In this document: in pieces, positions 34,490 through 42,924 of the stretch
Position numbering within the stretch: the stretch's first letter is position 1
How the letters are laid out: each line of letters opens with the position of its first letter
Source of the DNA: an uncultured Atopostipes sp.
GTDB taxonomy: Bacteria > Bacillota > Bacilli > Lactobacillales > Carnobacteriaceae_A
Assembly (NCBI GenBank): GCA_910588235.1
Contig: CAJUOQ010000002.1
Coordinates: 29,721-93,720, forward strand
Length of the DNA: 64,000 nucleotides
Direction of reading: 5' to 3'
Program-made: the position numbers and the translations under genes
Notes under the pieces: model-generated
Told to the model about the DNA's origin: nothing
Database searches by the model: none
The model's input: only the letters and a program-made list of their open reading frames with translations

Positions 34490-34825
34490 ATGGAAATAAA
34501 AATAGAACGTCGATTGGGTATTCCTCTAATAATTTCTTATGTAGGAAGTGTATACATTTACACTATGCTAAATTCATCACATGAGAGCTCTCTATTAACC
34601 TTATTTATGTTGGCTGTTATTGGCACATTTGGCTACTCTTTGTACATTATCTGGCAGAAATATACTTCTGAAAAACGCGTCCAATTATTTATCCGATTGG
34701 CTTTATTTGCAGTGATTTTACATGCAATAACAATTCCTATAAATTATTTTTTTGGAGGAATCATTGGGTTTTTAGTTGGTTTGATTATAATTTACTTGTT
34801 TTCAAAAAAATATATAACAATATAA
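34490..34825 (+). CDS. Small four-helix membrane protein, possible orphan immunity protein
   Basis: A 111-residue protein with four hydrophobic segments (about residues 10-27, 35-55, 66-84 and 86-104). The N-terminus MEIKIERRLG and loops are basic. It begins 32 bp after the end of the decayed bacteriocin-like gene on the same strand and ends at a strong terminator, as an immunity gene would. TTTAGGA lies very close to the ATG, so initiation may be weak. The role as immunity protein is inferred from position and topology only. Confidence 0.6.
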   Translation: MEIKIERRLGIPLIISYVGSVYIYTMLNSSHESSLLTLFMLAVIGTFGYSLYIIWQKYTSEKRVQLFIRLALFAVILHAITIPINYFFGGIIGFLVGLIIIYLFSKKYITI

Positions 34826-34849
34826 ATTAAATATTCACTTAATTAAAAT

Positions 34850-34886
34850 AGAAAAATCGCCCTTTATATTGCTGGGCGATTTTTCT
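34850..34886 (+). terminator. Terminator after the putative immunity gene
   Basis: AGAAAAATCGCCC pairs perfectly with GGGCGATTTTTCT around an 11-nt loop. Confidence 0.88.
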
Positions 34887-35026
34887 ATTTTAAACCTTCA
34901 AAAAAATTGATACAGAGATGACTGCAAGGGGAGCTAACCGGATGATTATCCACTACACAAGTTAAAGCTGTCGGTACAAAATTCAAGTTGTCACTAACTC
35001 ATACGTTCGTAGTCGCAGCGAACCTA

Positions 35027-35062
35027 AAAAAGCCAGACCTATATGCAATAGGTCTGGCTTTT
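35027..35062. terminator. Intrinsic terminator hairpin
   Basis: AAAAGCCAGACCTAT pairs perfectly with ATAGGTCTGGCTTTT around a short loop. It may end the minus-strand 70-residue gene. The rest of 34.9-35.14 kb shows no gene. Confidence 0.8.
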
Positions 35063-35140
35063 GTGCTGGTCATACTCGAAATCTTCATATTTCGTATCTA
35101 TATTGTAAAAAAACACTGTAAAAATCTACACTATAGCATT

Positions 35141-35353
35141 CTAATTTTCTACAAACATATCAGATTCTGCTACATGTTTGTAGAGGGTGTTGTTATGCTT
35201 AGCGTAAATGTCATAAGAATGAGCATCATGTTGGAAAGAGGCCACCTTAATGACACCCGATAATAGCGGTCCTGTGCTATTAAATCTAAAACTTACTTCT
35301 TGTTCGACCGAAAATTTCATCGGTGGTAAATTTTGATCACTAGAAAGATTCAT
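35141..35353 (-). CDS. Hypothetical 70-residue protein
   Basis: The product begins MNLSSDQNLPPMKFSVEQEV, and its central part (SGVIKVASFQHDAHSYDIYA) alternates hydrophobic and polar residues like a small beta-barrel. AAGGA lies nine bases before the ATG and a terminator follows downstream. No signal peptide or membrane segment is present. I do not recognise the family. It reads as a genuine small cytoplasmic protein. Confidence 0.5.
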   Translation of the reverse strand: MNLSSDQNLPPMKFSVEQEVSFRFNSTGPLLSGVIKVASFQHDAHSYDIYAKHNNTLYKHVAESDMFVEN

Positions 35354-35460
35354 TGGCTCATTTCCTTAAAAAGATTCCGACAGAACAACGTTTTGAAACG
35401 GTTGATCGATCAATTACTTGGTTAAATATTTGAAACCGTTGCGTTCTTTAATGCGCTTAT

Positions 35461-36606
35461 TTATTCGGTAAGCCCTAAAATTAATTCTTTATAAATATCA
35501 AAGAAGGTTAAGTAATAATCTTTATAGACATATTCATCGACTTTATGTGCCATCTTCGTTTCCCCTGGACCAAACATCATGAAAGGGAAGCTTTCGTCTT
35601 TATCCCGTAATAGATTGGAAGCATCGGTTACGCCTGGTGAACCTTCTTGGGCAATTTCTATGTCTAAATATTTTTCTCCTAATTCTTTAGCGAGGTCTAC
35701 CATTTTTGACTGTCCATTCGTAAAGACACTTGGCAAGGACATGGTGACATCCACTTCGATATTAGCCCCCTCATCATTATAATTTTGAGCGGTGTCTTTA
35801 AATAGTTCAATCACTTCCTCGTTGTCAAACTCAGGAATAGTTCGAACGTTTATTTCAGCGACAGCATTTGCGGGTACTGAGTTGACTTGATCGCCAGAGT
35901 TAAAAATGGTCGTGCTCATCACAAGCTCACCCAACACCTCATTTTTTCGAGTGTCTTGGTTTAGTTTTTTATCTAATTCGAGTAGATAGGCCATTAAAGG
36001 ATTAATGGCGTTATAACCATTTTGAGGCATTGAACTATGAGCCGCCTCACCGTTTGATGTAATTTTAAAGTTTAAGGAACCTTTATGAGAATAAATAATG
36101 GTGTCGTGAGAAGGTTCAGCTACAAATAAACAATCCACATCGTCCATGTATCCTTCTTCGTAAAGTTTTTGAGAGCCAGCTGCCCCTACTTCTTCACCGG
36201 TTGTTGCCATAAAGCGAACTGTACCATTCTCTAGCTCATTATTTTCTTTCAGTTCAATCATGACTAAAGCTAAGTTTAAAAGACCCGCCTTCATATCATC
36301 CGTGCCTCGACCATATAATTTACCGTCTTTTTCCGTGAGCTTGAAAGGATCATTCGACCACTTACTCTCATCCCCCGGAGATACTACATCCATATGGCCA
36401 GAAATACCAACAACAGGATGTCCACTCCCAATTTCTGCAACTAAGTTGACTCGGGTATCCGTCACAGGAACAATTTTTGAATCGATGCCATATTGAGCAA
36501 ATAAATCTTTCAAGTAATTTGCGACTTCGATTTCGTTTTCGTTTACAGACTTAATAGCAATTAAATCCGCTAATATTTCGATCTTTTCTTCTTCAGTAAA
36601 TTTCAT
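35461..36606 (-). CDS. M20 family peptidase (ArgE/DapE type)
   Basis: A 381-residue di-zinc hydrolase. Motifs in order: GISGHMDVVSPGDESKW (first His and Asp ligands), YGRGTDDMKAG, TTGEEVGAAGSQ (catalytic Glu), FVAEPSHD, and the C-terminal MFGPGETKMAHKVDEYV with the last His. The family includes acetylornithine deacetylase and succinyl-diaminopimelate desuccinylase, but many Lactobacillales members are peptidases of unknown specificity. TTGGAGG precedes the ATG. A paralogue of the same length lies at 39.3 kb, with guaC and a PAP2 gene between them. Confidence 0.88.
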   Translation of the reverse strand: MKFTEEEKIEILADLIAIKSVNENEIEVANYLKDLFAQYGIDSKIVPVTDTRVNLVAEIGSGHPVVGISGHMDVVSPGDESKWSNDPFKLTEKDGKLYGRGTDDMKAGLLNLALVMIELKENNELENGTVRFMATTGEEVGAAGSQKLYEEGYMDDVDCLFVAEPSHDTIIYSHKGSLNFKITSNGEAAHSSMPQNGYNAINPLMAYLLELDKKLNQDTRKNEVLGELVMSTTIFNSGDQVNSVPANAVAEINVRTIPEFDNEEVIELFKDTAQNYNDEGANIEVDVTMSLPSVFTNGQSKMVDLAKELGEKYLDIEIAQEGSPGVTDASNLLRDKDESFPFMMFGPGETKMAHKVDEYVYKDYYLTFFDIYKELILGLTE

Positions 36607-36747
36607 TTATATAAGCCTCCAATAGTTCATTGTTTTGTTAAGCCTATCGTATCATATCTAAAAGGCGAAATTTAAAGTTTTAGCTCTGACCGCTTCATAA
36701 ATGATGACTGAGAACATTCCGTTCATTTAAAAAATGGCAAATAAAAA

Positions 36748-36776
36748 ATACGCCTTCTCGTGTGGAGAAAGCGTAT
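36748..36776 (-). terminator. Terminator of guaC
   Basis: ATACGCCTTCTC pairs with GAGAAAGCGTAT with one mismatch; on the minus strand a T run follows. Confidence 0.8.
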
Positions 36777-36798
36777 CGGTTAATTGAGTTATTTTGTT

Positions 36799-37842
36799 TT
36801 ATGGTTGAGTGAAGTTTGAAGAAGCGAAGCTATCTGGGACATCAAAGCCACCGATTCCGCTTGCGTTGTAACTTTCACCGTTCATAATAGAATTTTTAAC
36901 AATCACATAATCTACTTTACGAATCGCGTCAAGATCTTCGCCACCTGCGTAAGAAATTGATGATTGTAAGTCTTGTTCCATTTCTGTCAGTGTATCTTGG
37001 ATACTTCCTTTGAAAGGGACAAGCATTGATTTTCCTTCAACGTTACGGTGTTCACCTTTTTGTTGAGCAGATGCACTACCGAAGTATTTTTTGTATTTTT
37101 GATTGTTGACTTCAACCGTTTCACCTGGAGATTCTTCATGTCCTGCAAATAATGAGCCGATCATTACCATAGAAGCACCAAATCGAATAGATTTTGCGAT
37201 GTCTCCATGAGTACGAACCCCACCATCTGCGATTAATGGCTTACGAGCTACCTTTGAACAACGTGAAACAGCTGCTAATTGCCAGCCCCCTGTACCAAAA
37301 CCGGTTTTTAGTTTTGTCGTACATACTTTACCAGGACCAACACCTACTTTTGTTGCGTCAGCACCCACATTTTCAAGGTCACGAACGGCTTCAGGTGTTG
37401 CCACATTTCCTGCGATTAGAAATGCTTCCGGCATATGTTTTTTAACATGTTTAATCATATTAATAACGGTGTCTGAGTGACCATGAGCGACATCAATAGT
37501 CACATAGTCAGGCACTAAGTCCTCATTGACTAATTCTTCTACAAAATCATATTCTGCTGCTTTGATTCCTAAACTAATCGAAGCGAACAAATCTTTTTCA
37601 CGCATCATTTTAATGAAGTCTTTTCTTGTTTCTTCTTCAAAACGGTGCATAACGTAGAAATAGCCATTTTCTGCTAGCCAAACAGATAATTTTTCGTCAA
37701 CAGTTGTCTGCATATTTGCAGGAACTACTGGTAATTTAAAACGATGTTTTCCAAATTCAATCGATGTGTCTGCCTGCGAACGACTCTGCAAAATACCTTT
37801 AGCAGGGATTAACTGAATATCTTCATAATCGAAAACTTTCAT
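36799..37842 (-). CDS. guaC: GMP reductase
   Basis: A 347-residue IMPDH/GMPR-family barrel enzyme that converts GMP to IMP with NADPH. Motifs: MKVFDYEDIQLIPAKGIL at the start, VGVGPGKVCTTKLKTGFGTG with the catalytic Cys, and ADGGVRTHGDIAKSIRFGA. The CBS domains of IMP dehydrogenase are absent, as expected. I place the start at 37842; the longer frame begins upstream of the predicted promoter and homologues start with MKVFDYEDI. GAGGAG lies about 12 bases before the ATG. The 5' UTR carries a terminator hairpin, so expression is probably controlled by attenuation. Confidence 0.95.
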   Translation of the reverse strand: MKVFDYEDIQLIPAKGILQSRSQADTSIEFGKHRFKLPVVPANMQTTVDEKLSVWLAENGYFYVMHRFEEETRKDFIKMMREKDLFASISLGIKAAEYDFVEELVNEDLVPDYVTIDVAHGHSDTVINMIKHVKKHMPEAFLIAGNVATPEAVRDLENVGADATKVGVGPGKVCTTKLKTGFGTGGWQLAAVSRCSKVARKPLIADGGVRTHGDIAKSIRFGASMVMIGSLFAGHEESPGETVEVNNQKYKKYFGSASAQQKGEHRNVEGKSMLVPFKGSIQDTLTEMEQDLQSSISYAGGEDLDAIRKVDYVIVKNSIMNGESYNASGIGGFDVPDSFASSNFTQP

Positions 37843-37888
37843 AGAAAGTAAACGCTCCTCAAAAATTTTTAGGGGACCATTCATCGCA

Positions 37889-37934
37889 TAAAAAAAGCTC
37901 GAAACGTTACTTTCATCAACAAGCACATTTCGAG
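37889..37934 (-). promoter_or_regulatory. Terminator-like hairpin in the guaC 5' UTR (putative attenuator)
   Basis: On the minus strand CTCGAAATG pairs with CGTTTCGAG (one G-U pair) around a 19-nt loop and is followed by seven T. It lies between the guaC promoter and its start codon, only about 17 bases from the predicted transcription start. That is too short for a classic purine riboswitch aptamer upstream. A binding protein or start-site effect would be needed to control it. Confidence 0.65.
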
Positions 37935-37957
37935 AGGACAAATTAATTCCCTTAGAT

Positions 37958-37986
37958 ACTATACAGAATGGGGTGAAGAAAGTCAA
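37958..37986 (-). promoter_or_regulatory. Promoter of guaC
   Basis: TTGACT, a 17-bp spacer and TATAGT on the minus strand form a near-consensus vegetative promoter with a predicted start near 37951. Confidence 0.8.
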
Positions 37987-38079
37987 AGAATTTATGGCAT
38001 CCGGTTACTTATCAAGAAATTAGGATGGAGGACTTCATCTTCTTTTATTGAATAGAGATATTGGAGCTCACTTGCTTCA

Positions 38080-38285
38080 GCGGGACGATAATTGGATGAT
38101 CTTCCCGTGGCACTGTTCTTGCGAGTCGATAATCGTTTCATCTTCCGGCAGCGCTGCTCCCACGAGTCGTTAATTGATTTAACTTCCCGTGGTCCCGTTC
38201 CCTCGCGACGATAATTGGTTTATCTACCCGCGGCACTTCTCTACCGCGACGATAAACAGCTTATCTTCCGGCGGCGACATTTTAA
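38080..38285. repeat. Tandem 41-bp repeat array
   Basis: Five units with the anchor GATAA begin at 38087, 38128, 38169, 38210 and 38251, exactly 41 bp apart. A unit reads roughly GATAATTGGTTTATCTTCCC then GCGGCACTTCTCTACCGCGAC. GATAA and TTATC can form a small hairpin in some units. Sequence differs between units by about a quarter of positions. It fills the gap between guaC and the PAP2 gene and is more GC-rich than its surroundings. It is unrelated in sequence to the 40- and 42-bp arrays. Confidence 0.8.
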
Positions 38286-38518
38286 TGAGTAATCCCTGCG
38301 ATATAAAAACTATTTTGTTCTCTTTTACTTTGATTTGACCTTTTTTACTTCTTTTAAGACAATAGGAAGGAGCGCTTTTGAGAGTAGGAGATTTTTTATT
38401 ATAAACGAAATGGTTTAAAAGAGATTTGCTCCGCTTTCGAAAGCTAAAATTTAATCTCGTGAGCTTCATCGTGTATAATGGAAATAGTTTAAAAGTTGGA
38501 TTGAAGGGTTGTGAAGAA

Positions 38519-39238
38519 GTGCAGCATATTTCAAGGAAGAGAGAAGACGAAGGATTACGAAGGATTTTTCTATACATAGCTTTGTTTGCCGTTTTACCTT
38601 TTTTATATTTTGCAATCATTGGTTATTTTGATTGGACAAATGTGACCATTCAAGATTATAAAATAGGTTCTTTTTTCTATGCGTTACGCACCCCAATGCG
38701 AACAACCGTAGCGACCGGCATTACACATTTAGCAGATAGTGTAACGCAAGTGATCCTTACCTTAATTATTGCCGCTATTTTGTTTGCCTTAAAAAAATGG
38801 CGTACAGGTTTATGGTATGGGTTGAATGTTTTAATTGGTGCGGGTTTGCTAAATGGAGGTGTGAAGGAATTATATGGTCGAGTACGTCCGGAGGAAATTG
38901 AGCATTTAGTGGTGCAAGGAGGTTACACTTTTCCAAGCGGACATGCCATGGGTTCAATGATTGTCTATGGTGGCTTATTATTTCTGATCGCACGTGCTTT
39001 TTATTTTAGTCGCAGAAATCTAAGAGGGTTAACATGGCTATTGGGTCTTTTCATAGGCTTGCTAATTTTAGTAATTGGTTTAAGCCGAATTTATTTAGGG
39101 GTGCACTATCCAAGTGATGTAATCGGTGGTTTTTCTTTAGGATTTGCTTGGTTAAGCCTTTCAATTGCACTTTTAGGATTGAAGTTCACAAGAGAAGAAT
39201 TTCAACCGCAAAGAACATATTCTTTTAGAAGATTTTAA
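38519..39238 (+). CDS. PAP2 family lipid phosphatase
   Basis: A 239-residue membrane phosphatase. The three PAP2 motifs are visible: KELYGRVRP, YTFPSGHAMGS and SRIYLGVHYPSDVIGG, giving the catalytic His pair and Arg residues. About six membrane segments are present. I choose the GTG at 38519; a TATAAT box at 38474 lies inside the longer frame that would begin at 38426, so the longer start is not plausible. It may dephosphorylate undecaprenyl pyrophosphate or phosphatidylglycerophosphate. An M20 peptidase gene follows by 28 bp. Confidence 0.88.
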   Translation: MQHISRKREDEGLRRIFLYIALFAVLPFLYFAIIGYFDWTNVTIQDYKIGSFFYALRTPMRTTVATGITHLADSVTQVILTLIIAAILFALKKWRTGLWYGLNVLIGAGLLNGGVKELYGRVRPEEIEHLVVQGGYTFPSGHAMGSMIVYGGLLFLIARAFYFSRRNLRGLTWLLGLFIGLLILVIGLSRIYLGVHYPSDVIGGFSLGFAWLSLSIALLGLKFTREEFQPQRTYSFRRF

Positions 39239-39266
39239 AAATTAAATAATAGAGAGGGTTTTATAA

Positions 39267-40409
39267 ATGGAAAAAGAGAAAAAAATATCCATATTACAAG
39301 ATATTGTTCGTATTAAATCAGTAAACAGTAACGAAAAAGAGGTTGCTGAATATTTACAAAATTTATTAAGTGAATACGATATTGAATCAGAAGTCATTGA
39401 CTGGGAAGAACCAGGACGTAGTAACTTAGTGGCAACGATTCAAAAAGGTGAAGGAAAAACTTTAGGAATCAGTGGTCACTTGGACGTTGTAGCAGCTGGT
39501 GATGAATCCGAATGGAAATTCCCACCTTATGAAGCCCATATTGAAGGTAATAAACTCTATGGACGTGGAGCTACAGACATGAAAGCGGGAACTGCGGCTT
39601 TAGTCATTGCATTAATTGAAATGAAAGAAGAAGGTACTTCATTTGATGGAACCATTAAATTACTACTAACCGTTGGTGAAGAGGTTGGAGAACTTGGTTC
39701 AGCTCAACTAACAGAAATGGGCTATGCGGATGACCTAGATGCGATGCTTATTGCAGAGCCGACTTCATTCAGTATTTGTTATGCGCATAAAGGTTCAATC
39801 AACTATACGGTTGAATCTCATGGTAAATCTGCACATAGTTCAATGCCTGAAGAAGGAATTAATGCGATTAACCAATTGAACGAATTTATTACAAGAGTGA
39901 ATGAAGAAATGGATCAAGTAACAGCTGACCATGAAAATGACATTCTTGGTAAATTTACGCACAACATTACGATTATTAATGGTGGTTCGCAAGTTAACAG
40001 TATTCCAGACTATGCGGATGTCGAAGCAAATATTCGTTCAATTCCAGAGTTCTCAAATGAGGAGACGATTGAATTACTGGAAAAAATTATCGATGAAATT
40101 AACCAAGAAATTGACGGTGAGTTAAAATTAAACATTGATTTCAATAAACAACCCGTCGAGTCAGATCCAGATTCAGAATTAATTCAAAATATTCAAAATA
40201 TCTTTGATGAAGATCTGGACTTAATTGGTATCGCAGCGACGACAGATGCTGCTGAATTTACGAAAGCAGATAATGATTTTGATGTTGTTATTTTTGGTCC
40301 AGGTGTTCCAAACCTACCGCATCAATTAGACGAGTACGTAGAAATCGATAACTATCTAGAGTTTATTGATGTCTACAAAAAACTATTCCCAGCTTATTTA
40401 AGTGAATAA
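39267..40409 (+). CDS. M20 family peptidase (ArgE/DapE type), paralogue
   Basis: A 380-residue di-zinc hydrolase closely similar to the gene at 35.5 kb. Matching motifs are GISGHLDVVAAGDESEW, YGRGATDMKAG, TVGEEVGELGSAQ, IAEPTSF and FGPGVPNLPHQLDEYVE. GAGAGGG precedes the ATG. It sits between the PAP2 and glycerate kinase genes, separated by 28 and 21 bp, so the three may be cotranscribed. Probable role: peptide or acylated amino acid hydrolysis in the cytoplasm; the exact substrate is unknown. Confidence 0.88.
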   Translation: MEKEKKISILQDIVRIKSVNSNEKEVAEYLQNLLSEYDIESEVIDWEEPGRSNLVATIQKGEGKTLGISGHLDVVAAGDESEWKFPPYEAHIEGNKLYGRGATDMKAGTAALVIALIEMKEEGTSFDGTIKLLLTVGEEVGELGSAQLTEMGYADDLDAMLIAEPTSFSICYAHKGSINYTVESHGKSAHSSMPEEGINAINQLNEFITRVNEEMDQVTADHENDILGKFTHNITIINGGSQVNSIPDYADVEANIRSIPEFSNEETIELLEKIIDEINQEIDGELKLNIDFNKQPVESDPDSELIQNIQNIFDEDLDLIGIAATTDAAEFTKADNDFDVVIFGPGVPNLPHQLDEYVEIDNYLEFIDVYKKLFPAYLSE

Positions 40410-40430
40410 AACACTGAAAGGGCGAGTTGT

Positions 40431-41579
40431 ATGAGCCGGAAAAAAGTCGTGATTGCGCCAGATTCTTTTAAAGAAAGCTTAACTGCTATGGAAGTAGCGA
40501 CAGCCATTGAAGAAGGCTTTCGAAAAATCTATCCGCATTGGGATTATGTCAAAATCCCGATGGCCGATGGAGGAGAAGGTACGCTACAATCTTTAGTGGA
40601 TGCGACAGCAGGCGCGTTTCGAACGGTTTATACAAAAGATCCTTTAGGAAATAAGATTGAAGCAACCTTTGGTCTTTTAAATGAGGGCAAACAAGCCATC
40701 ATTGAGATGGCCACTGCTTCAGGTTTAGAACTCGTTGAAAGTTCAAAAAGAGATCCGATGCGAGCTACTTCCTGGGGCTTAGGCGATTTAATTCGAGGAG
40801 CTTTAGACGAAGAAGTAGAAGAAATAATCATCGGAATCGGCGGTAGTGCTACGAATGATGGTGGGGCAGGGATGATTCAAGCTTTAGGGAGCAAGCTCTT
40901 AAATCATAAAGGTGAGCAAATTCCCCTCGGTGGTGCTGGTTTGAGTGAACTAGCTGTCATTGATCGATCTGCCCTCGATCCTCGTTTGAAAAATGTCAAT
41001 CTAGTGGTCGCAAGCGATGTGAATAATCCTTTAACGGGCCCGAATGGTGCTTCTTATATTTATGGTCCACAAAAAGGAGCCACACCAGACCAAGTTCAAG
41101 AACTTGATAAAAACTTAAAGCACTTTGCTGAAGTGATTCAACGCGATTTAAAACAAGAGATTGCCGAAACCCCAGGAGCAGGAGCTGCTGGTGGCGTCGG
41201 TGGTGCGTTACTTGCTTTTCTTGATGCAGAAATAAAAAATGGTGGCGAAGTGATTGTTGAAAAAGTTAAATTGGAAGAAGCGATCAAAGAAGCTGACCTA
41301 GTGCTTACCGGCGAGGGTGGTATCAATCACCAAACGATTTACGGGAAAACGCCGATTGTTGTCGCGCAAGTCGCTAAAAAATATGATCTACCCGTGATTG
41401 CAATAGCCGGTTCTCTTTCCGAAGATTATGAAGAGGTCTATGAACAGGGTATAGACGCCGTTTTCAGTATTATACCTCAGGTCATGGATCTAGAGACGGC
41501 CTTTGCCAAAGGTTTTCAGAATATTGTGACTACTGCTAGAAATATTGCGAGGACTTTAGAACTTTCTGAAAAAATCTAA
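40431..41579 (+). CDS. glxK: Glycerate kinase
   Basis: A 382-residue member of the GarK/GlxK type I glycerate kinase family, which forms phosphoglycerate from D-glycerate and ATP. Typical words are IAPDSFKESLTAMEVATAIE, PMADGGEGTLQSLVDAT, GIGGSATNDGGAGMIQALG and LTGEGGINHQTIYGKTP. AAGGGCGAG precedes the ATG. Gene symbol follows the family and the isoform is not certain. It ends at a strong terminator. Confidence 0.94.
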   Translation: MSRKKVVIAPDSFKESLTAMEVATAIEEGFRKIYPHWDYVKIPMADGGEGTLQSLVDATAGAFRTVYTKDPLGNKIEATFGLLNEGKQAIIEMATASGLELVESSKRDPMRATSWGLGDLIRGALDEEVEEIIIGIGGSATNDGGAGMIQALGSKLLNHKGEQIPLGGAGLSELAVIDRSALDPRLKNVNLVVASDVNNPLTGPNGASYIYGPQKGATPDQVQELDKNLKHFAEVIQRDLKQEIAETPGAGAAGGVGGALLAFLDAEIKNGGEVIVEKVKLEEAIKEADLVLTGEGGINHQTIYGKTPIVVAQVAKKYDLPVIAIAGSLSEDYEEVYEQGIDAVFSIIPQVMDLETAFAKGFQNIVTTARNIARTLELSEKI

Positions 41580-41595
41580 AAAAGTAAATGTAAGA

Positions 41596-41637
41596 ACGGA
41601 CGACTAAAACTGTTGAAGTTTTAAGCGTCCGTTTTTT
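41596..41637 (+). terminator. Terminator after glycerate kinase
   Basis: ACGGACG pairs with CGTCCGT, and TAAAACT with AGTTTTA inside, around a small loop; six T follow. Confidence 0.9.
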
Positions 41638-41806
41638 AGTGCCGTTTCAATGGGAAGGAAATGTTAATAAGTTCGAACTTCTCGATGGTGAATAAGCCTC
41701 AATAGTAAAAAAATACTTTTTTAAACGTTTTATTCAAGAAAACGAAATATCCATGTCATAATATAAATGTCTCTAATTCAGACTAATTACCGAAGGAGTG
41801 TTCAAA

Positions 41807-42862
41807 ATAGAAAAATATCGAATCAATCCAGAAGCAGGTTTAGAGTTTGGGCTCTATACGTTAGGGGATCATATCAAGGATCCCCATACAGGAAAAAGAA
41901 TCTCTGCCCAACAGCGGCTGCAGGAAATCATTGAAATGGCAAAGCTTGCAGAAGAGGCGGGGCTCGATTTTTTTAGTGTAGGGGAAAGTCATCAAGAATA
42001 TTTTACGACCCAGGCGCATACAGTCGTCCTGTCAGCAATTGCTCAAGCAACAGAAAAAATTAAAATTGGAAGTTCTTCAACGATCATTAGTACTTTGGAT
42101 CCAGTGCGAGTGTATGAAGATTTCGCAACGATTGATTTATTTTCAGATGGGCGAACAGAGATCATTGCCGGACGGGCTTCGCGTTTAGGTGTCTTTGATC
42201 TGTTGGGCTATAATATAGAAGATTATGAAGCATTGTATGAAGAGAAATTCGATTTATTATTGAAAATTAATGAGAACGAAATCGTGAATTGGGAAGGTAG
42301 ATTCCGAGAACCGTTACGTCAGGCTCAAGTACTTCCTCGTCCCAAAAATGGTTCACTACCGATTTGGCGTGCAGTTGGAGGAGGACCAAATAGTGCCGTG
42401 AAAGCGGGTGTCGCTGGTGTCCCAATGTTTATTGCTATGCTAGGAGGTCCTGCGGAAATTTTTAAATATTCAATTGATGCGTATCGCGAAACGGCTGCTC
42501 GTATGGGCCATGATCCGAATGAATTACCTGTCGCTACCGCTGGTTTTTTCTATGCGGCAGAAACAACACAGAAAGCTTTCCAAGAAGTCTATCCTTATAT
42601 TAATGAAGGCATGAAGTTGACCAATGGACAAGGGTTTCCAAAGCGTGAATTCGCTCAAGGAATGGATCAACGAAATGTGATGAATATTGGAAGTCCTGAT
42701 CAAATTGTAGAGAAAATCCTTTATCAATATGAACAGTTTGGGCATCAAAGATATATAGCACAAATGGATTTTGGCGGGGTCCCTTTTGATCAAATTATGA
42801 AAAATATTGAGCTGATTGGTACGAAAATTTTACCAAAAGTGAAGAAATATACGGCTAAATAA
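41807..42862 (+). CDS. LLM class flavin-dependent oxidoreductase (probable AUA start)
   Basis: A 352-residue bacterial-luciferase-like flavin monooxygenase. Family words: GLEFGLYTLGDH, LAEEAGLDFFSVGESHQEYF, ATIDLFSDGRTEIIAGRAS and PIWRAVGGGPNSAVKAG. Homologues as I remember them begin MEKYRI. Here the matching codon is ATA at 41807, eight bases after AAGGAG. The only conventional in-frame start, GTG at 41798, overlaps that ribosome site and could hardly be used. The gene is otherwise intact and monocistronic. The substrate is unknown. Confidence 0.9.
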   Translation: MEKYRINPEAGLEFGLYTLGDHIKDPHTGKRISAQQRLQEIIEMAKLAEEAGLDFFSVGESHQEYFTTQAHTVVLSAIAQATEKIKIGSSSTIISTLDPVRVYEDFATIDLFSDGRTEIIAGRASRLGVFDLLGYNIEDYEALYEEKFDLLLKINENEIVNWEGRFREPLRQAQVLPRPKNGSLPIWRAVGGGPNSAVKAGVAGVPMFIAMLGGPAEIFKYSIDAYRETAARMGHDPNELPVATAGFFYAAETTQKAFQEVYPYINEGMKLTNGQGFPKREFAQGMDQRNVMNIGSPDQIVEKILYQYEQFGHQRYIAQMDFGGVPFDQIMKNIELIGTKILPKVKKYTAK

Positions 42863-42869
42863 TTAAAAA

Positions 42870-42908
42870 ATCTAGGACAAAGGTCGCTTAAAGGCCCTTT
42901 ATCCTAGA
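42870..42908 (-). terminator. Terminator of nagB
   Basis: TCTAGGACAAAGG pairs with CCTTTATCCTAGA with one mismatch; the T run lies on the minus strand, but the hairpin may also slow plus-strand transcripts. Confidence 0.75.
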
Positions 42909-42924
42909 CTTCTATTGAATGAAT

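Noticed and set aside
34988..35263. 91-codon plus-strand ORF
   Set aside because: It contains a perfect terminator hairpin and has no ribosome site; the minus-strand 70-codon gene is more convincing.
37843..37986. 48-codon N-terminal extension of guaC
   Set aside because: It spans the promoter and the attenuator hairpin, and homologues begin at MKVFDYEDI.
38426..38518. N-terminal extension of the PAP2 phosphatase
   Set aside because: A TATAAT promoter box lies inside it, and the following GTG at 38519 fits the family start.
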